DNA of 64,000 nucleotides from Calothrix anomala FACHB-343 (GCF_014696435.1 NZ_JACJQG010000014.1:93224-157223), one strand, 5' to 3'; counted from the first letter of the stretch, positions 45,994-55,758 are shown. Program-made: numbers and translations. The notes: generated from the letters alone by a model not told the origin.

Positions 45994-47064
45994 ATGGCTT
46001 CATCTGCGTCGTTTGATACATTAGAGTCTCTCCAAGCGGACATCGCTGAATTAATCGATCGGTTACCGACGTTAAAAAATCAGCAACTCATCAAACAGGC
46101 ACTGGCTACCATAGTGCGTCTAGCTGATAGTGATATTGAGCGTCTGGATTGGAAAATATTGTCGGCTGCTTTAGCAGACATGGAACGGGGTTTTCAACTC
46201 TTTTATGCCTACCGACACATCCGTAAAGTAACTATTTTTGGTTCGGCTCGCCTAGCGCCAGAAACCCCAGAGTATCACATGGCTATGCAGTTTGCGCAGG
46301 CTGTTACCAAGCTGGGATTTATGGTCATGACCGGCGGTGGCGGCGGTATTATGCAAGCAGGCCATGAAGGTGCAGGACGAGAAAATTCCTTTGGCTTAAA
46401 TATTCAATTACCTTTTGAGCAGCAAGCGAATCCTTTTATTGAAGGCGATTCTAAGCTGATTCACTTTAAATATTTTTTCACGCGCAAATTATTTCTATTA
46501 AAAGAAAGCGATGCTGTAGCCTTATTTCCTGGCGGTTTTGGCACCCAAGACGAAGCTTTTGAATGCATGACATTAAGCCAAACAGGTAAATTTGGCCCTG
46601 TTCCTCTTGTGTTAATAGATCGTCCTGGCGGCGATTACTGGCGTTCTTGGAGTGAATATATCGATGAACAGCTAGTACAAAAAGGTCTTGTCAGTCCTGA
46701 AGATCCTAGTCTTTACACGATTACAGATAGTGTAGATGTAGCTTGCGAGGCAATTACCAGATTTTACCAGGTTTATCACTCTAGCCGCTATGTAGGCGAT
46801 CGCTTGGTCATTCGTCTGACAACAGATCTATCGGAAGCGGAAGTAGAAAAACTCAATGCTGACTTTAGCGATATTCTCGTGAAAGATAAAATCGAGAAAA
46901 GTCAGGCGTTATCCCAAGAAGGACAGGATGAAACATTAGGATTACCTCGTCTTGTTCTCTATTTCAATCAACGGGATTTGGGACGCTTATATCAGATGAT
47001 TGCTGCAATTAACCAAATGGGCGTGCATACAGTCGAAGAAACAGGTCATCCAGAACGTAAGTAA
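45994..47064 (+). CDS. LOG-family (TIGR00730-like) Rossmann protein
   Basis: A 356-residue protein. The C-terminal two-thirds is a LOG-type phosphoribohydrolase domain: FGSARLAPETPEY, MTGGGGGIMQAGHEGA and PGGFGTQDEAFECM, the last being the PGGxGTxxE catalytic motif. LOG enzymes release cytokinin-type bases from nucleotides. The extended N-terminus (about 1-70) and C-terminus (about 265-356) resemble the longer LDcluster4 type, in which substrate is not known. I use the ATG at 45994 (MASSASFDTLES); a GTG at 45979 adds five residues. Confidence 0.87.
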   Translation: MASSASFDTLESLQADIAELIDRLPTLKNQQLIKQALATIVRLADSDIERLDWKILSAALADMERGFQLFYAYRHIRKVTIFGSARLAPETPEYHMAMQFAQAVTKLGFMVMTGGGGGIMQAGHEGAGRENSFGLNIQLPFEQQANPFIEGDSKLIHFKYFFTRKLFLLKESDAVALFPGGFGTQDEAFECMTLSQTGKFGPVPLVLIDRPGGDYWRSWSEYIDEQLVQKGLVSPEDPSLYTITDSVDVACEAITRFYQVYHSSRYVGDRLVIRLTTDLSEAEVEKLNADFSDILVKDKIEKSQALSQEGQDETLGLPRLVLYFNQRDLGRLYQMIAAINQMGVHTVEETGHPERK

Positions 47065-47217
47065 AGCAGAGGGGGTGGGTTTACCACCCTTTAAATTTAA
47101 CTAGTACATGAATAGTACCAAAAATTATCAGTATTGATGCGGATAATTTTTAGTTTTATCTATATTTATCTACATAAAAAATTAGTATAATTACGTACCC
47201 TAAGAACAAGCCAGAAA

Positions 47218-47361
47218 TCAATTTTTAGCTGTATGATAAGCAGCAAATAGATGTCCTAAAACAGGTAATATTTCATCATCAACAGGTGGACAATTACCTA
47301 AAATGAGGACTAAACTAACTGGTGCAGATTCAGCCTTCTGCCTAAAGATAGAAATTCGACC
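47218..47361 (-). pseudogene. C-terminal remnant of an unknown gene
   Basis: The minus strand reads SAPVSLVLILGNCPPVDDEI then LPVLGHLFAAYHTAKN and a stop at 47218-47220, with no start codon and a stop just upstream. The clean, hydrophobic-helix-like sequence suggests the tail of a lost gene. Family not recognised. Confidence 0.35.
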
Positions 47362-47458
47362 TTATTTTAAAGATTTTATGTGTCAACCTTGTAGCTTTAC
47401 TCATAAAATCAAAAATAAGGCGATGTTTTGCATAAACATACTAGCCTAAATAAATTAA

Positions 47459-48718
47459 ATGAGTTCCTTAACAAATCAGGGTGGAAAATTTATCACTAAA
47501 TTAAAAATGGCAGATCGAATAAACGATATCGCTTGGCAAGCACACCAAGGTAGCGTTGCGGCGATCATTCAAATATTGAACGAAAAACTAGTTGCTTCTG
47601 GCGTGCGAACCAGAGCTATTTTCTCAGATGGGGTCTTACAACTGCTGTGTGAGGCTCAAACAGTCGATCAACTAGAACAATCTACTGTAGTGCAAAAAAT
47701 TCGGCAAATTCTTGAGTCTATTGCACCGCGTAATATTCGCCGGGTGAATATTAATAGTCGGATTGTCAGGGAACAACAATTACTTTGGTTGACGGAAATT
47801 TATCGCGATCGCGATGGTCAATTGCTTTGGTCAGAGGAAATTACATTACCACAACCAGGTCTAATTCAGCAACTAATTAATGATTTTCAAAACCTCAAAG
47901 AGACTAAGAGTGAACTAGCTCAAGTCAGCTTACCGAAGCCAAATTCTTTGCGATTTGTCATCTTTAAAAGAAGACATCGCCGCAGAAGCCAAAATAGATT
48001 TTTGAGTAAAAATATACCAAAGCGCTCTTTGCCAATTGAGGTATTAAAAGTCTCTGGCTTATGCTTACCACTGCTGTTGCTAGTTTGGGGTGCTTACAGT
48101 TGGTTAGAAGGAAAACAGGAAAGCTCTATTTCTGCACAAACTTCTCAACCCTCATCTGTTAAACTCCAAGGCGCAACTGTTTCCAATCCCAAAAATACTA
48201 CTCTTTCTGCAAAAGACCCCTTCAAAGACGCAGTGCGGATTGCAAATCAAGCTTCTGCATTGGGGAAAACAGCCACAACTTCACAGCAGCATTCAGAATT
48301 AGCTAGTAAGTGGCGAGAAGCTTCTAATTTAATGAATCAGGTGTCACCTAGCCACAGTCGCTTTCAAGAAGCACAAACCCGCGTTCAGCTATATAAAAAA
48401 TATGCAGATGCTTCTCAAAACATAGCGAATAAAAAAGCAGCACCAGCAGCAAATCCAAATGTCAGCAAAACTGTTACCATTCCCGCAGACGATCCATTTG
48501 CAGTCGCAGTGCGGATTGCTAATCAAGCTTCTGCATCTGGGAAAACAGCGACAACTCCCGAACAATGGTCAGCTTTAGCTGCACAATGGCAACAAGCTTC
48601 GGATTTCATGAGTCAGGTATCATCCAGCCATAGCCGTTATCCAGAAGCGCAAAGCCGTGTTAAGTTATACCAGCAATTTAGTGAGGCGGCTCAATCGAAA
48701 GCGCAAAAAGGTCAGTAA
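47459..48718 (+). CDS. Membrane protein with two C-terminal tandem repeats
   Basis: A 419-residue protein. An N-terminal cytoplasmic domain (about 1-150, INDIAWQAHQGSVAAIIQIL) is followed by a basic linker, one membrane helix (about 196-212, LCLPLLLLVWGAYSWLEG) and two extracytoplasmic repeats of about 70 residues (about 255-325 and 342-412). Each begins DPF..AVRIANQASA and ends with A(Q)xRVxLY. The two copies are about 60% alike, so they arose by duplication. The cytoplasmic domain resembles parts of other cyanobacterial proteins, but I cannot name it. Function unknown. Confidence 0.78.
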   Translation: MSSLTNQGGKFITKLKMADRINDIAWQAHQGSVAAIIQILNEKLVASGVRTRAIFSDGVLQLLCEAQTVDQLEQSTVVQKIRQILESIAPRNIRRVNINSRIVREQQLLWLTEIYRDRDGQLLWSEEITLPQPGLIQQLINDFQNLKETKSELAQVSLPKPNSLRFVIFKRRHRRRSQNRFLSKNIPKRSLPIEVLKVSGLCLPLLLLVWGAYSWLEGKQESSISAQTSQPSSVKLQGATVSNPKNTTLSAKDPFKDAVRIANQASALGKTATTSQQHSELASKWREASNLMNQVSPSHSRFQEAQTRVQLYKKYADASQNIANKKAAPAANPNVSKTVTIPADDPFAVAVRIANQASASGKTATTPEQWSALAAQWQQASDFMSQVSSSHSRYPEAQSRVKLYQQFSEAAQSKAQKGQ

Positions 48719-48877
48719 TGGAATTATCTCAAGATGGGGAAATTTACCTCCCCATCTTTTAAAATTGCACCGCAGAGGACGCAGAGGCGCAGAGAAAATA
48801 TGGAGTTAATAATTAATTTGAGATTGCTGTGGCTAGATAAATAAAGTAAAAAAAATTGCGATGAAAAATATCAATTT

Positions 48878-48911
48878 TCGTAGGGTGTGTTATGCCGTAG
48901 GCTAACGCACC
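48878..48911. repeat. Dispersed repeat overlapping a gene end
   Basis: GTAGGGTGTGTTATGCCGTA followed by GGCTAACGCACC, a repeat common in cyanobacteria. It supplies the last codons and stop of the leftward gene at 48902. Confidence 0.7.
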
Positions 48912-49591
48912 TTAATTTTTTTTCTAATAATTAACATCTGGTTACCCCCTTTTTGAAATTCGTAAGCAACAGGCTGAACCTGAACATCAAATCCTTGATT
49001 GGAAAACCTTTGAATCACTGGCTTAAGATAGGGTGATATTTCACAATTAAGTTTCAACAAGGGAAAAATCCGCACCTCTGGAGAGATTTTCAAGAGAGAA
49101 TCAATAGATGCAAGGTGAAAATCTAACGATAGTTGCTCAGAATAAAGAAAGAGTAAATGGGAACACACACATAACTCAAATTGATTGTTGGCTAGTTCTA
49201 GATGTGGTAAAGATAGGGGTAAGTAGCGCCCTTCTTTTCTACCAGTTTCATAGTCCGATAAAAATTTCTCCATTGCAGCCAAACGAGCATAACCAAGTTC
49301 ATCTGCATTGCGAAAGTTCTTCCAAATGTAGTTATTTGAATTTTGTTTAACTTGTGTTATTACTGACTCATAAGTTTCTTGAACTCGTTGTTTGATTTGT
49401 TGAGCAGCAAATTCATAGATAGGATCAATCGAAACAACTGAATATCCGAGTTCTGTCATTTCAGCATTGAAGCTTGCAGGGCCATCACCACACCCAAGAA
49501 TCGATTTATTCAGATCTGCATCTGATAAAGCAAACATCAGCTTGTACTCTTCAAGAGTTCTACCCCAAGGGACAACATTATCTAATTTCAT
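48902..49591 (-). CDS. SAM methyltransferase-like protein
   Basis: A 229-residue protein with a Rossmann-like methyltransferase start: KSILGCGDGPASFNAEMTEL gives motif I and YSVVSIDPIYEF motif II. The rest (LPHLELANNQFELCVCSHLLFLY) fits motif IV. Relatives are poorly characterised. The last residues (KIKVR) are read from a dispersed repeat, so the C-terminus may be displaced. Substrate unknown. Confidence 0.75.
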   Translation of the reverse strand: MKLDNVVPWGRTLEEYKLMFALSDADLNKSILGCGDGPASFNAEMTELGYSVVSIDPIYEFAAQQIKQRVQETYESVITQVKQNSNNYIWKNFRNADELGYARLAAMEKFLSDYETGRKEGRYLPLSLPHLELANNQFELCVCSHLLFLYSEQLSLDFHLASIDSLLKISPEVRIFPLLKLNCEISPYLKPVIQRFSNQGFDVQVQPVAYEFQKGGNQMLIIRKKIKVR

Positions 49592-49730
49592 AGATACTTA
49601 CCATAAATTACCAGCCTGTAGCTTGTATTATCGCTCTTTGGTATGGCAGGTTGAATTGTTGTTGGTGCGTTACTCTGTGAGACAAAACACACTACATTTG
49701 ACTTCAGAACCTATATTCTCGCCAAAGTTT

Positions 49731-49800
49731 ATCCATATATTTTGGAGGGCATGGCATTGCCATGCCCCTACTGTCGCATTCTTTTTTCAAATTGGTATAA
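49731..49800 (-). repeat. Dispersed repeat family A, copy 3
   Basis: Read on the minus strand it gives GAATGCGACAGTAGGGGCAT, then GGCAATGCCATGCCC and CCAAAATATATGG, like 19315-19390 and 34013-34075. Confidence 0.75.
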
Positions 49801-49848
49801 ACACAAGACTGATGCTTATAATCCAACTATTTCAAAGCAAAAAAATAC

Positions 49849-49929
49849 AGCAGATTGCCAGTTAGTGAGGTACAGATTATCGTTTATTGTAGGGGCACTG
49901 GCACTGCCATGCCCCGAAGCGCGTACCTT
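49849..49929 (-). repeat. Dispersed repeat family B, copy 2
   Basis: The inverse of 36838-36921 with roughly 85% identity by eye (core GGTACGCGCTTCGGGGCATG on the minus strand). It lies 50 bp from family A copy 3. Confidence 0.75.
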
Positions 49930-50010
49930 ATTTACTGCAAATATGCTGTATGTAGAGACACAAGAGAATTATGTCTCTACATAATATGAAAACTTAATTG
50001 ATGAATTTAC

Positions 50011-50985
50011 CTAAACACTCATCTCTAACATCCGTTGCATTGGACGCAAAGCCGCTAATCTAATATCTTCAGACATGGTGATTTCCGGAGTACGATTTTT
50101 CATCGCCCAATACACTTTTTCTAAAGTATTTAACCGCATAAACGGACATTCATTGCAATTGCAATTATTCATTGGTGGCGCAGGAATAAACCGCTTTTGA
50201 GGAGCCAGTTTTTGCATTTGGTGAATGATACCTGGCTCTGTAGCTACGATAAATTCCTGTGCAGCGCTGTTTTGACAATAGGTGAGTAAAGCTGCTGTAG
50301 AGCCAATATAGTTGGCGTGGCGCAAAATGCTAGTTTCGCATTCTGGGTGAGCGATCGCTTCTGCTTCGGGATGGGCTATTTTTAACTGGACTATTTTCTT
50401 TTCCGAGAAGGTTTCATGGACAATGCAGCTACCATCCCATAGCAGCATATCTCGTCCGGTTTGCTCCATGACGTACCGTCCCAAATTGCGATCGGGAGCA
50501 AAAATAATCGGCTGATCTTTCGGGATTTGCTGGACAATTTTCACAGCATTGGAACTGGTGCAGATAATATCGCTCATGGCTTTAATATCCGCAGAGCAAT
50601 TAATATAAGAAACCACTAGGTGATCGGGATGGGCAGCTTTAAAGGCTGCAAAGGCTTCCGCCGGACAACTATCGGCTAAAGAACAACCAGCATTCAAGTC
50701 TGGTAGCAGTACCAATTTATCAGGATTGAGTATTTTTGCTGTTTCTGCCATGAAGTGAACGCCAGCAAAAACGATCGCATCTGCATTGGTATTAGCTGCG
50801 GCTTTAGCTAGTTGTAATGAATCCCCAATAAAATCTGCAATATCCTGGATATCTGGCTCTTGATAGTAATGGGCTAATATCACTGCGTTGAGTTCTTTTT
50901 TGAGGCTTTCAATCGCCGCAAATAAATCCAGTGGTAGTACACCCGGATGGGTTGTTTCTCGATCGACAAGTGCAGTTTTAAACAC
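50011..50985 (-). CDS. nadA: Quinolinate synthase
   Basis: A 324-residue [4Fe-4S] enzyme that condenses iminoaspartate with dihydroxyacetone phosphate to quinolinate, the first ring of NAD. The cluster Cys residues are in [15 protein letters not shown] and [10 protein letters not shown]. Substrate residues include [20 protein letters not shown] and DRNLGRYV. NadB is not adjacent. The short N-terminus is normal for the cyanobacterial enzyme. Confidence 0.96.
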   Translation of the reverse strand: MFKTALVDRETTHPGVLPLDLFAAIESLKKELNAVILAHYYQEPDIQDIADFIGDSLQLAKAAANTNADAIVFAGVHFMAETAKILNPDKLVLLPDLNAGCSLADSCPAEAFAAFKAAHPDHLVVSYINCSADIKAMSDIICTSSNAVKIVQQIPKDQPIIFAPDRNLGRYVMEQTGRDMLLWDGSCIVHETFSEKKIVQLKIAHPEAEAIAHPECETSILRHANYIGSTAALLTYCQNSAAQEFIVATEPGIIHQMQKLAPQKRFIPAPPMNNCNCNECPFMRLNTLEKVYWAMKNRTPEITMSEDIRLAALRPMQRMLEMSV

Positions 50986-51181
50986 AGTTAGGGGTTACTT
51001 AAGGTTGCAAGTATTTGTGCTGTGGATTAATTATAGTAGTTTTTACCAAAAAATATAGTGGTTTTCACCAAAAATCCTAGAAGCTTTATGGAAGCGGCGG
51101 AGAACTTTATCTTTGCTTGGGGAAACAGAGATAGTCGCTCCGCCGCTTTGGGCATGGGGCATAGGGGATAGGGCATTGGTG

Positions 51182-51299
51182 TAAGGGAACTCCAAAAAAT
51201 AAATTATGCCAAATTGTAGGGGCGGGGTTACCCCGCCCCTACGAGTTGCGGGTTTGGTAAGTTAATGATTGGAATATTTTTTTATTTGGAAGTCCCTAA
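51182..51299. mobile_element. MITE-like element, copy 2
   Basis: About 118 bp with the same terminal sequences as 18004-18185 but inverted: TAAGGGAACTCCAAAAAATA at the left, complement of TTAGGGACTTCCAAATAAAA at the right. Inside is GGGGCGGGGTTACCCCGCCC. It lacks the heptamers inside copy 1. Confidence 0.75.
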
Positions 51300-51510
51300 A
51301 CTGAAAATACAACTCTTATTCCACGTTCTGCCTATGCTGATTTTTAGCAAGAGGCAAGAAACTGGATTTTCCAAGGCTTTTAGCTTAATTTAATAACTAG
51401 GGGCATAGTCAACAAACTACCAATGCCCAATGCCCCATGCCCCATGCCCCAATATGTGTGCAAATCCTGCTGAGTTGCCTATCCTAAAAGTAGACAGCAA
51501 GGACAGTGGC

Positions 51511-52440
51511 ATGACCAGTGAGATAACAAAATCAACAAACCTGAAAATAGCTGTAGTTGGCGACGTTCACGACCAATGGGAAGATGACGATGGAATTGCA
51601 CTCAAGCATTTGGGTGTGGACTTAGTGCTGTTTGTGGGGGATTTTGGTAATGAGTCGGTGGAAGTGGTGAGAGCGATCGCTTCTATTGATATTCCCAAAG
51701 CTGCTGTAATGGGCAACCACGATGCATGGTACACTGCCACAGAATGGGGACGGAAAAAATGTCCCTACGACCGCACCAAGGAAGACTGGGTTCAAGAACA
51801 GCTCGATTTATTAGGTTCCGCCCATGTCGGTTATGGTAAGTTGGATTTTCCCCAATGGAATTTAACTGTAGTTGGCGGTCGTCCTTTTAGTTGGGGCGGG
51901 CCAGAATGGAGATATGCTGACATCTGCAAAGAACGTTACGGTGTAACGGATTTGGAAGAATCAGCAAATAAAATTGTGGCTGCGGTCAAAAGTGCGGCAT
52001 ACGATACGATTATTTTTCTGGGACACAACGGGCCTAGTGGCTTAGGCGATCGCCCCGAAGATCCCTGTGGTAAGGACTGGCTCCCGCTTGGCGGCGATTT
52101 TGGCGATCCAGATTTGGGCGAAGCAATTTCCCAGACTCTCAACGCTGGTAAAACCATTCCTCTGGTGACATTTGGACACATGCACCATAATCTGCGGCAC
52201 ACGAAAAAGGAGTTACGCAAGCCTTTGCTAAAAAGTCCAGAAGGAACAATTTACTTAAATGCGGCTAGCGTACCCAGGATAGTGGAAATTCAAGGCAAAA
52301 AGCGGCGTAATTTCTCTTTAGTTACCCTAGAGGCGGGTGTGGTGTCCCAAGCCTCCCTAGTTTGGGTAGGCGACGATTACCAGATAGTGTCCGAGGAAAT
52401 TTTTTACGAGCGATCGCGTCCAGTAGTGCAATCTGCGTAG
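51511..52440 (+). CDS. TIGR04168-family metallophosphoesterase
   Basis: A 309-residue calcineurin-like phosphoesterase. Metal ligands are in VVGDVHDQW, FVGDFGNE, MGNHDAWY, LGHNGPSGLG and TFGHMHHNL. TIGR04168 is a cyanobacterial/plant group with unknown substrate. I use the ATG at 51511 (MTSEITKSTNLKIAVVGD), 7 nt after AAGGA. An upstream ATG at 51430 is in a ccccatg heptamer repeat and would add MPHAPCP-type residues that are repeat sequence. Confidence 0.9.
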   Translation: MTSEITKSTNLKIAVVGDVHDQWEDDDGIALKHLGVDLVLFVGDFGNESVEVVRAIASIDIPKAAVMGNHDAWYTATEWGRKKCPYDRTKEDWVQEQLDLLGSAHVGYGKLDFPQWNLTVVGGRPFSWGGPEWRYADICKERYGVTDLEESANKIVAAVKSAAYDTIIFLGHNGPSGLGDRPEDPCGKDWLPLGGDFGDPDLGEAISQTLNAGKTIPLVTFGHMHHNLRHTKKELRKPLLKSPEGTIYLNAASVPRIVEIQGKKRRNFSLVTLEAGVVSQASLVWVGDDYQIVSEEIFYERSRPVVQSA

Positions 52441-52528
52441 ATGTGAGATATAGTATTATCTGTCAGCTTTTGTGCTAATCTATGAAAGCCTGTGCATAGC
52501 AGATACACAAAATGCTAGACAGTTTACT

Positions 52529-52615
52529 GGAGAGGTGGCAGAGTGGTCGATTGCGTCTGACTTGAAATCAGATGAACCCGCAAGGGTTCCGGGAGTTCGA
52601 ATCTCCCCCTCTCCG
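52529..52615 (+). tRNA. tRNA-Ser(TGA)
   Basis: A class II tRNA with acceptor arms GGAGAGG and CCTCTCC (52529-52535, 52608-52614), discriminator G, D-arm with GCAGAGTGGTCGATTGC, anticodon loop CTTGAAA (anticodon TGA), a long variable arm (GAACCCGCAAGGGTTC) and GTTCGAATC T-loop. CCA is not encoded. It stands at the edge of the accessory right end of the window and tRNA genes of this kind are common integration targets. Confidence 0.96.
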
Positions 52616-52707
52616 TTGGAAAATTGGTGATTTAAACATTGTGCGATTGTTAGTTAAGACTTTTGAGCTTATTTACAAATAGCCTTAAATAACAATCGTG
52701 TTAATTT

Positions 52708-55701
52708 TTAGTATCCATTATTTTCACTATTCCAACTAGACTGGCGTTTGCCACTATAGTATTTATGGCGAATAATTGAAGGTTCCTCTTGTTGAAATAA
52801 ATTTTCTAACCCACCTTCTAATGCCATATTACTTGCTTCATCAAGTATATAGTCAGTCTCATTTTCTAACACTTCATAAATAATATCTTCTCGCTTATAT
52901 TGTCCTAGTATTAACAAATAGTTTTTCTTTAATCTATTAACAGGTGCTGGGTTGCTATTTAAAGCTTTTACTACAGAACTTATGTGCTGTTCTTGTACAA
53001 GTTGAGTGATTAAATTAGGGAAATAATTAATGAGGTACAACCAAGTCTCCGTTGCCATAATTTTTTCTACAGTAGAATTACTTTTTGTGGCAAAATAAAC
53101 TAGTGTATTCCAATCATGTGCGTCAATACTAGGCAAGAAGCGTATTGCACGCAGAGTAATAGAGCGCATATATTCAGCAGTTGGTGCTGTGCAGTTAGTA
53201 TAATATTCTAACAACTTCATCACTTCAGATCTATGCCCCTGACGTGCTAAACTTTCTACGATTGGTAAAGGTTTGCGAATCAGCCAAGGATAATCACATA
53301 AAATTTTAATAAGTTCTCTGCTGATTGATGCAAATCCTAAATAAATTAACTTGTTAATTACAAAACGTATTCGTCTTTCTGCTATTTCTCTTTCTGGATT
53401 AATATCACTCAAATATTTTAATTGCTCTTGAACTTCATAAAATAAATCTACTAGTTGCAAATGTAAGTTATATTTTGTCTCTGTCCAATCTAGGTTAAGA
53501 GAATTAAACATCAACCTCCAGTAGTGAATATTTTCTGGAGTACTGTTATCTGGTAGGCTTGTTAAAACTAAACAAGATTCAAGGTTTACTTCGCGCTTGT
53601 GTTTGAAGATATACTTATATATTTTTCGGCTTAGTTCAGGTGCAGTGATATAGATACCAATACTTTCTAAACAAATTCGATATTGCTCTAAAAAGTACCA
53701 CCACTTTTCATCTGAATCATAATAGTTTCTAAATTCAGTTCTATACTGCTCATTCATAACCCATACATGAGTCATTAAATTATTAAATTTCGTATTAATT
53801 TTGTTTAAAACATTATCATCTTGAGTTTGTTGAATAAATTCAGTAACTTCATATATCTGAGTTTTTTCCTCATTTAAACTCAGACCAAGTTTGAATAACT
53901 CTTCTTGAAGAGTATCTAAGACATTCTGAAAATATTGTGGATTAGGAATAATTAAAATAATGTCATCTAGATAACGATGATACTCAACATCCCATGCATT
54001 ATTTGCTCTAAATTTAGCATCAATAGATGTTAAATAAATATTTGCATAGAATCCTGAAGCACTACCCCCTTGAGTTATACCTCGACCAATTTCATGTTCA
54101 TCTAACTTTTGTGAAAGTAATATTCGTAGCAACCATCTAATACGTTCACTTTCAGTACGTAATTCATCCATCGCTAACTCAATTAGATGGTCTTGTATAA
54201 TTTTTGTATAATAAGATTTAATATCAACCTTTAGAACCAAAGCATTTTCATGCTTTTCTGCACTCCTACGAGCCTCAGCAAGAAAACTATCATAATATGC
54301 ATTGAACCAAGGTTCATATAAATATTCTGTTTCTTGGTTTCCATTTCTTCGAGCTAGACGATAAGCATTACTACTTTGCAAACTATCTGCTTTATCTCCT
54401 AGTTTCTGAATAATTGCTACTGATAATATTTCTTCTTCCATCCGCGATAATATTTTTAAACGACCAGATGAATGTTGTTTTATAAATTTGTATGATATCT
54501 GCTCATGAGTATGGGCTACATCCTCAGTGTAGGCAATTAATTGCTGTTGTAGCCTATTTAGGTTTGCATCCAGATTTTTCTCAAATAGACGAATTTCTAT
54601 CTCATCGAATAGCGATTCTGTAAAGAAGTTATGACGTGCCCTTACCCAAGCCAGTTTAAGATTTTCTAAGCTTGTAACATCAATCCAGTCTTGGTCAGAT
54701 TTTAATCCAGCACTATTGATAGTGCTGATATCAACATGAAATTCTGAATAATAATATTGTTGCTGATGCTTTTCTATCCAATAGCTACTATCAGGATTTG
54801 CATAGTCAACTCTATAAGTACCTTCACCTATTTGCTTTACAGTGTGGAGGCTACGACTGAAAACGTTTTTTAAAGCATTTCCCATCTCTCTAACACGGTT
54901 TTGAAGTAAGGAATAGTCAGTGCCAATTGTAATCACATGCATATGATCTATTGGCACTTCTTCAAATAATTGTTTGTATGCGAGTGCCTCTACATGCCCA
55001 AACTCCTCATAATCATCCACTAAAACATCTGAGCTAACGCCTAGAGCCTTAAGATTGCTGTAGAGTTGCTTGCAATCTTCATGATTGCTACTCAGTAGAG
55101 ACACTACATTAACCTGCATGATCAAAACATGGGCTAGACAAGGTTGTTGCCAATAATCACACTTTTGCTTGCAACGTCTAATCACTCTAGACATAGCATC
55201 TGGTATACCATAAGGTACTATTTCATACTCCAAGTTGATTTTTGATGAAACAACCTTAGCCTTGACTTGTTCCATCAATTGACTGTACAAAGCAACAGCC
55301 CCGGGATTAATATCTACACCTAAACAAAAAATATTTGGTGAATGATTGAAATTACCTATTTCCTGTAGGTAAAGGATTGTTTCTATAAAGGAAACAGAAG
55401 CTGCACCTGCGCCACATCCAACATCAATAAGGCAAATATGTGGGTTATATTTTATCCATTCTAATAACTGTTCTAAGCCAATAATCTCTCTTAAGGTATG
55501 GGTAAGTTTGAAATAGTGCGCTGGAAACAAGGCATAATACTGAGCTGCTGCACTTTTGAGAGTATTTTGACTCAAGGAACGAGTAATATCTTTAAAATGA
55601 ATCTTTTTATACCCATCTGCCTCTGACTTTGTTTCTAGCCAATCATGTACAGCAGTATATGCACTTGCAATGTAAGGATGAAATGATAGATAATGTTGCA
55701 C
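52708..55701 (-). CDS. Methyltransferase-reverse transcriptase fusion protein
   Basis: A 997-residue multidomain protein. Residues about 45-290 form a class I SAM methyltransferase-like domain (LIDVGCGAGAASVSF at 91-105, CLGVDINPG at 126-134), with a faint likeness to Rsm22-type enzymes. Residues about 420-640 form a reverse transcriptase: motif A VDIKSYYTKI (Asp493), motif B GITQGGSASGFYANIYL (541-557), catalytic RYLDD (Asp579, Asp580) and motif D LGLSLNEEKTQIY. Residues about 680-960 are helical, as in the helical tails of defence-type RTs. No intron maturase, retron RNA or Cas1 fusion is seen. It starts at GTG 55701, has its own likely promoter, and follows ZorB/ZorA-like genes. I place it in the unknown-group/defence RT class by inference; the fused methyltransferase is unusual. 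Confidence 0.85.
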   Translation of the reverse strand: MQHYLSFHPYIASAYTAVHDWLETKSEADGYKKIHFKDITRSLSQNTLKSAAAQYYALFPAHYFKLTHTLREIIGLEQLLEWIKYNPHICLIDVGCGAGAASVSFIETILYLQEIGNFNHSPNIFCLGVDINPGAVALYSQLMEQVKAKVVSSKINLEYEIVPYGIPDAMSRVIRRCKQKCDYWQQPCLAHVLIMQVNVVSLLSSNHEDCKQLYSNLKALGVSSDVLVDDYEEFGHVEALAYKQLFEEVPIDHMHVITIGTDYSLLQNRVREMGNALKNVFSRSLHTVKQIGEGTYRVDYANPDSSYWIEKHQQQYYYSEFHVDISTINSAGLKSDQDWIDVTSLENLKLAWVRARHNFFTESLFDEIEIRLFEKNLDANLNRLQQQLIAYTEDVAHTHEQISYKFIKQHSSGRLKILSRMEEEILSVAIIQKLGDKADSLQSSNAYRLARRNGNQETEYLYEPWFNAYYDSFLAEARRSAEKHENALVLKVDIKSYYTKIIQDHLIELAMDELRTESERIRWLLRILLSQKLDEHEIGRGITQGGSASGFYANIYLTSIDAKFRANNAWDVEYHRYLDDIILIIPNPQYFQNVLDTLQEELFKLGLSLNEEKTQIYEVTEFIQQTQDDNVLNKINTKFNNLMTHVWVMNEQYRTEFRNYYDSDEKWWYFLEQYRICLESIGIYITAPELSRKIYKYIFKHKREVNLESCLVLTSLPDNSTPENIHYWRLMFNSLNLDWTETKYNLHLQLVDLFYEVQEQLKYLSDINPEREIAERRIRFVINKLIYLGFASISRELIKILCDYPWLIRKPLPIVESLARQGHRSEVMKLLEYYTNCTAPTAEYMRSITLRAIRFLPSIDAHDWNTLVYFATKSNSTVEKIMATETWLYLINYFPNLITQLVQEQHISSVVKALNSNPAPVNRLKKNYLLILGQYKREDIIYEVLENETDYILDEASNMALEGGLENLFQQEEPSIIRHKYYSGKRQSSWNSENNGY

Positions 55702-55758
55702 TCTACTAATGATTCAATTTTTAACTAAGAATTTAATAAATAATAACTTAAGGGAGTG

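Noticed and set aside
49467-49865. Rightward ORF of 132 residues
   Set aside because: Half of it is the complement of the methyltransferase-like gene and the rest is dispersed repeat family A.
51430-51510. Longer N-terminus of the phosphoesterase
   Set aside because: The upstream ATG lies in a ccccatg repeat and the ATG at 51511 has a better ribosome binding site.
52708-55701. Group II intron maturase or retron RT
   Set aside because: No maturase X or HNH domain is present, the flanks show no intron-like domain V, and no msr/msd-like repeats were seen. The N-terminal methyltransferase is unlike either class.
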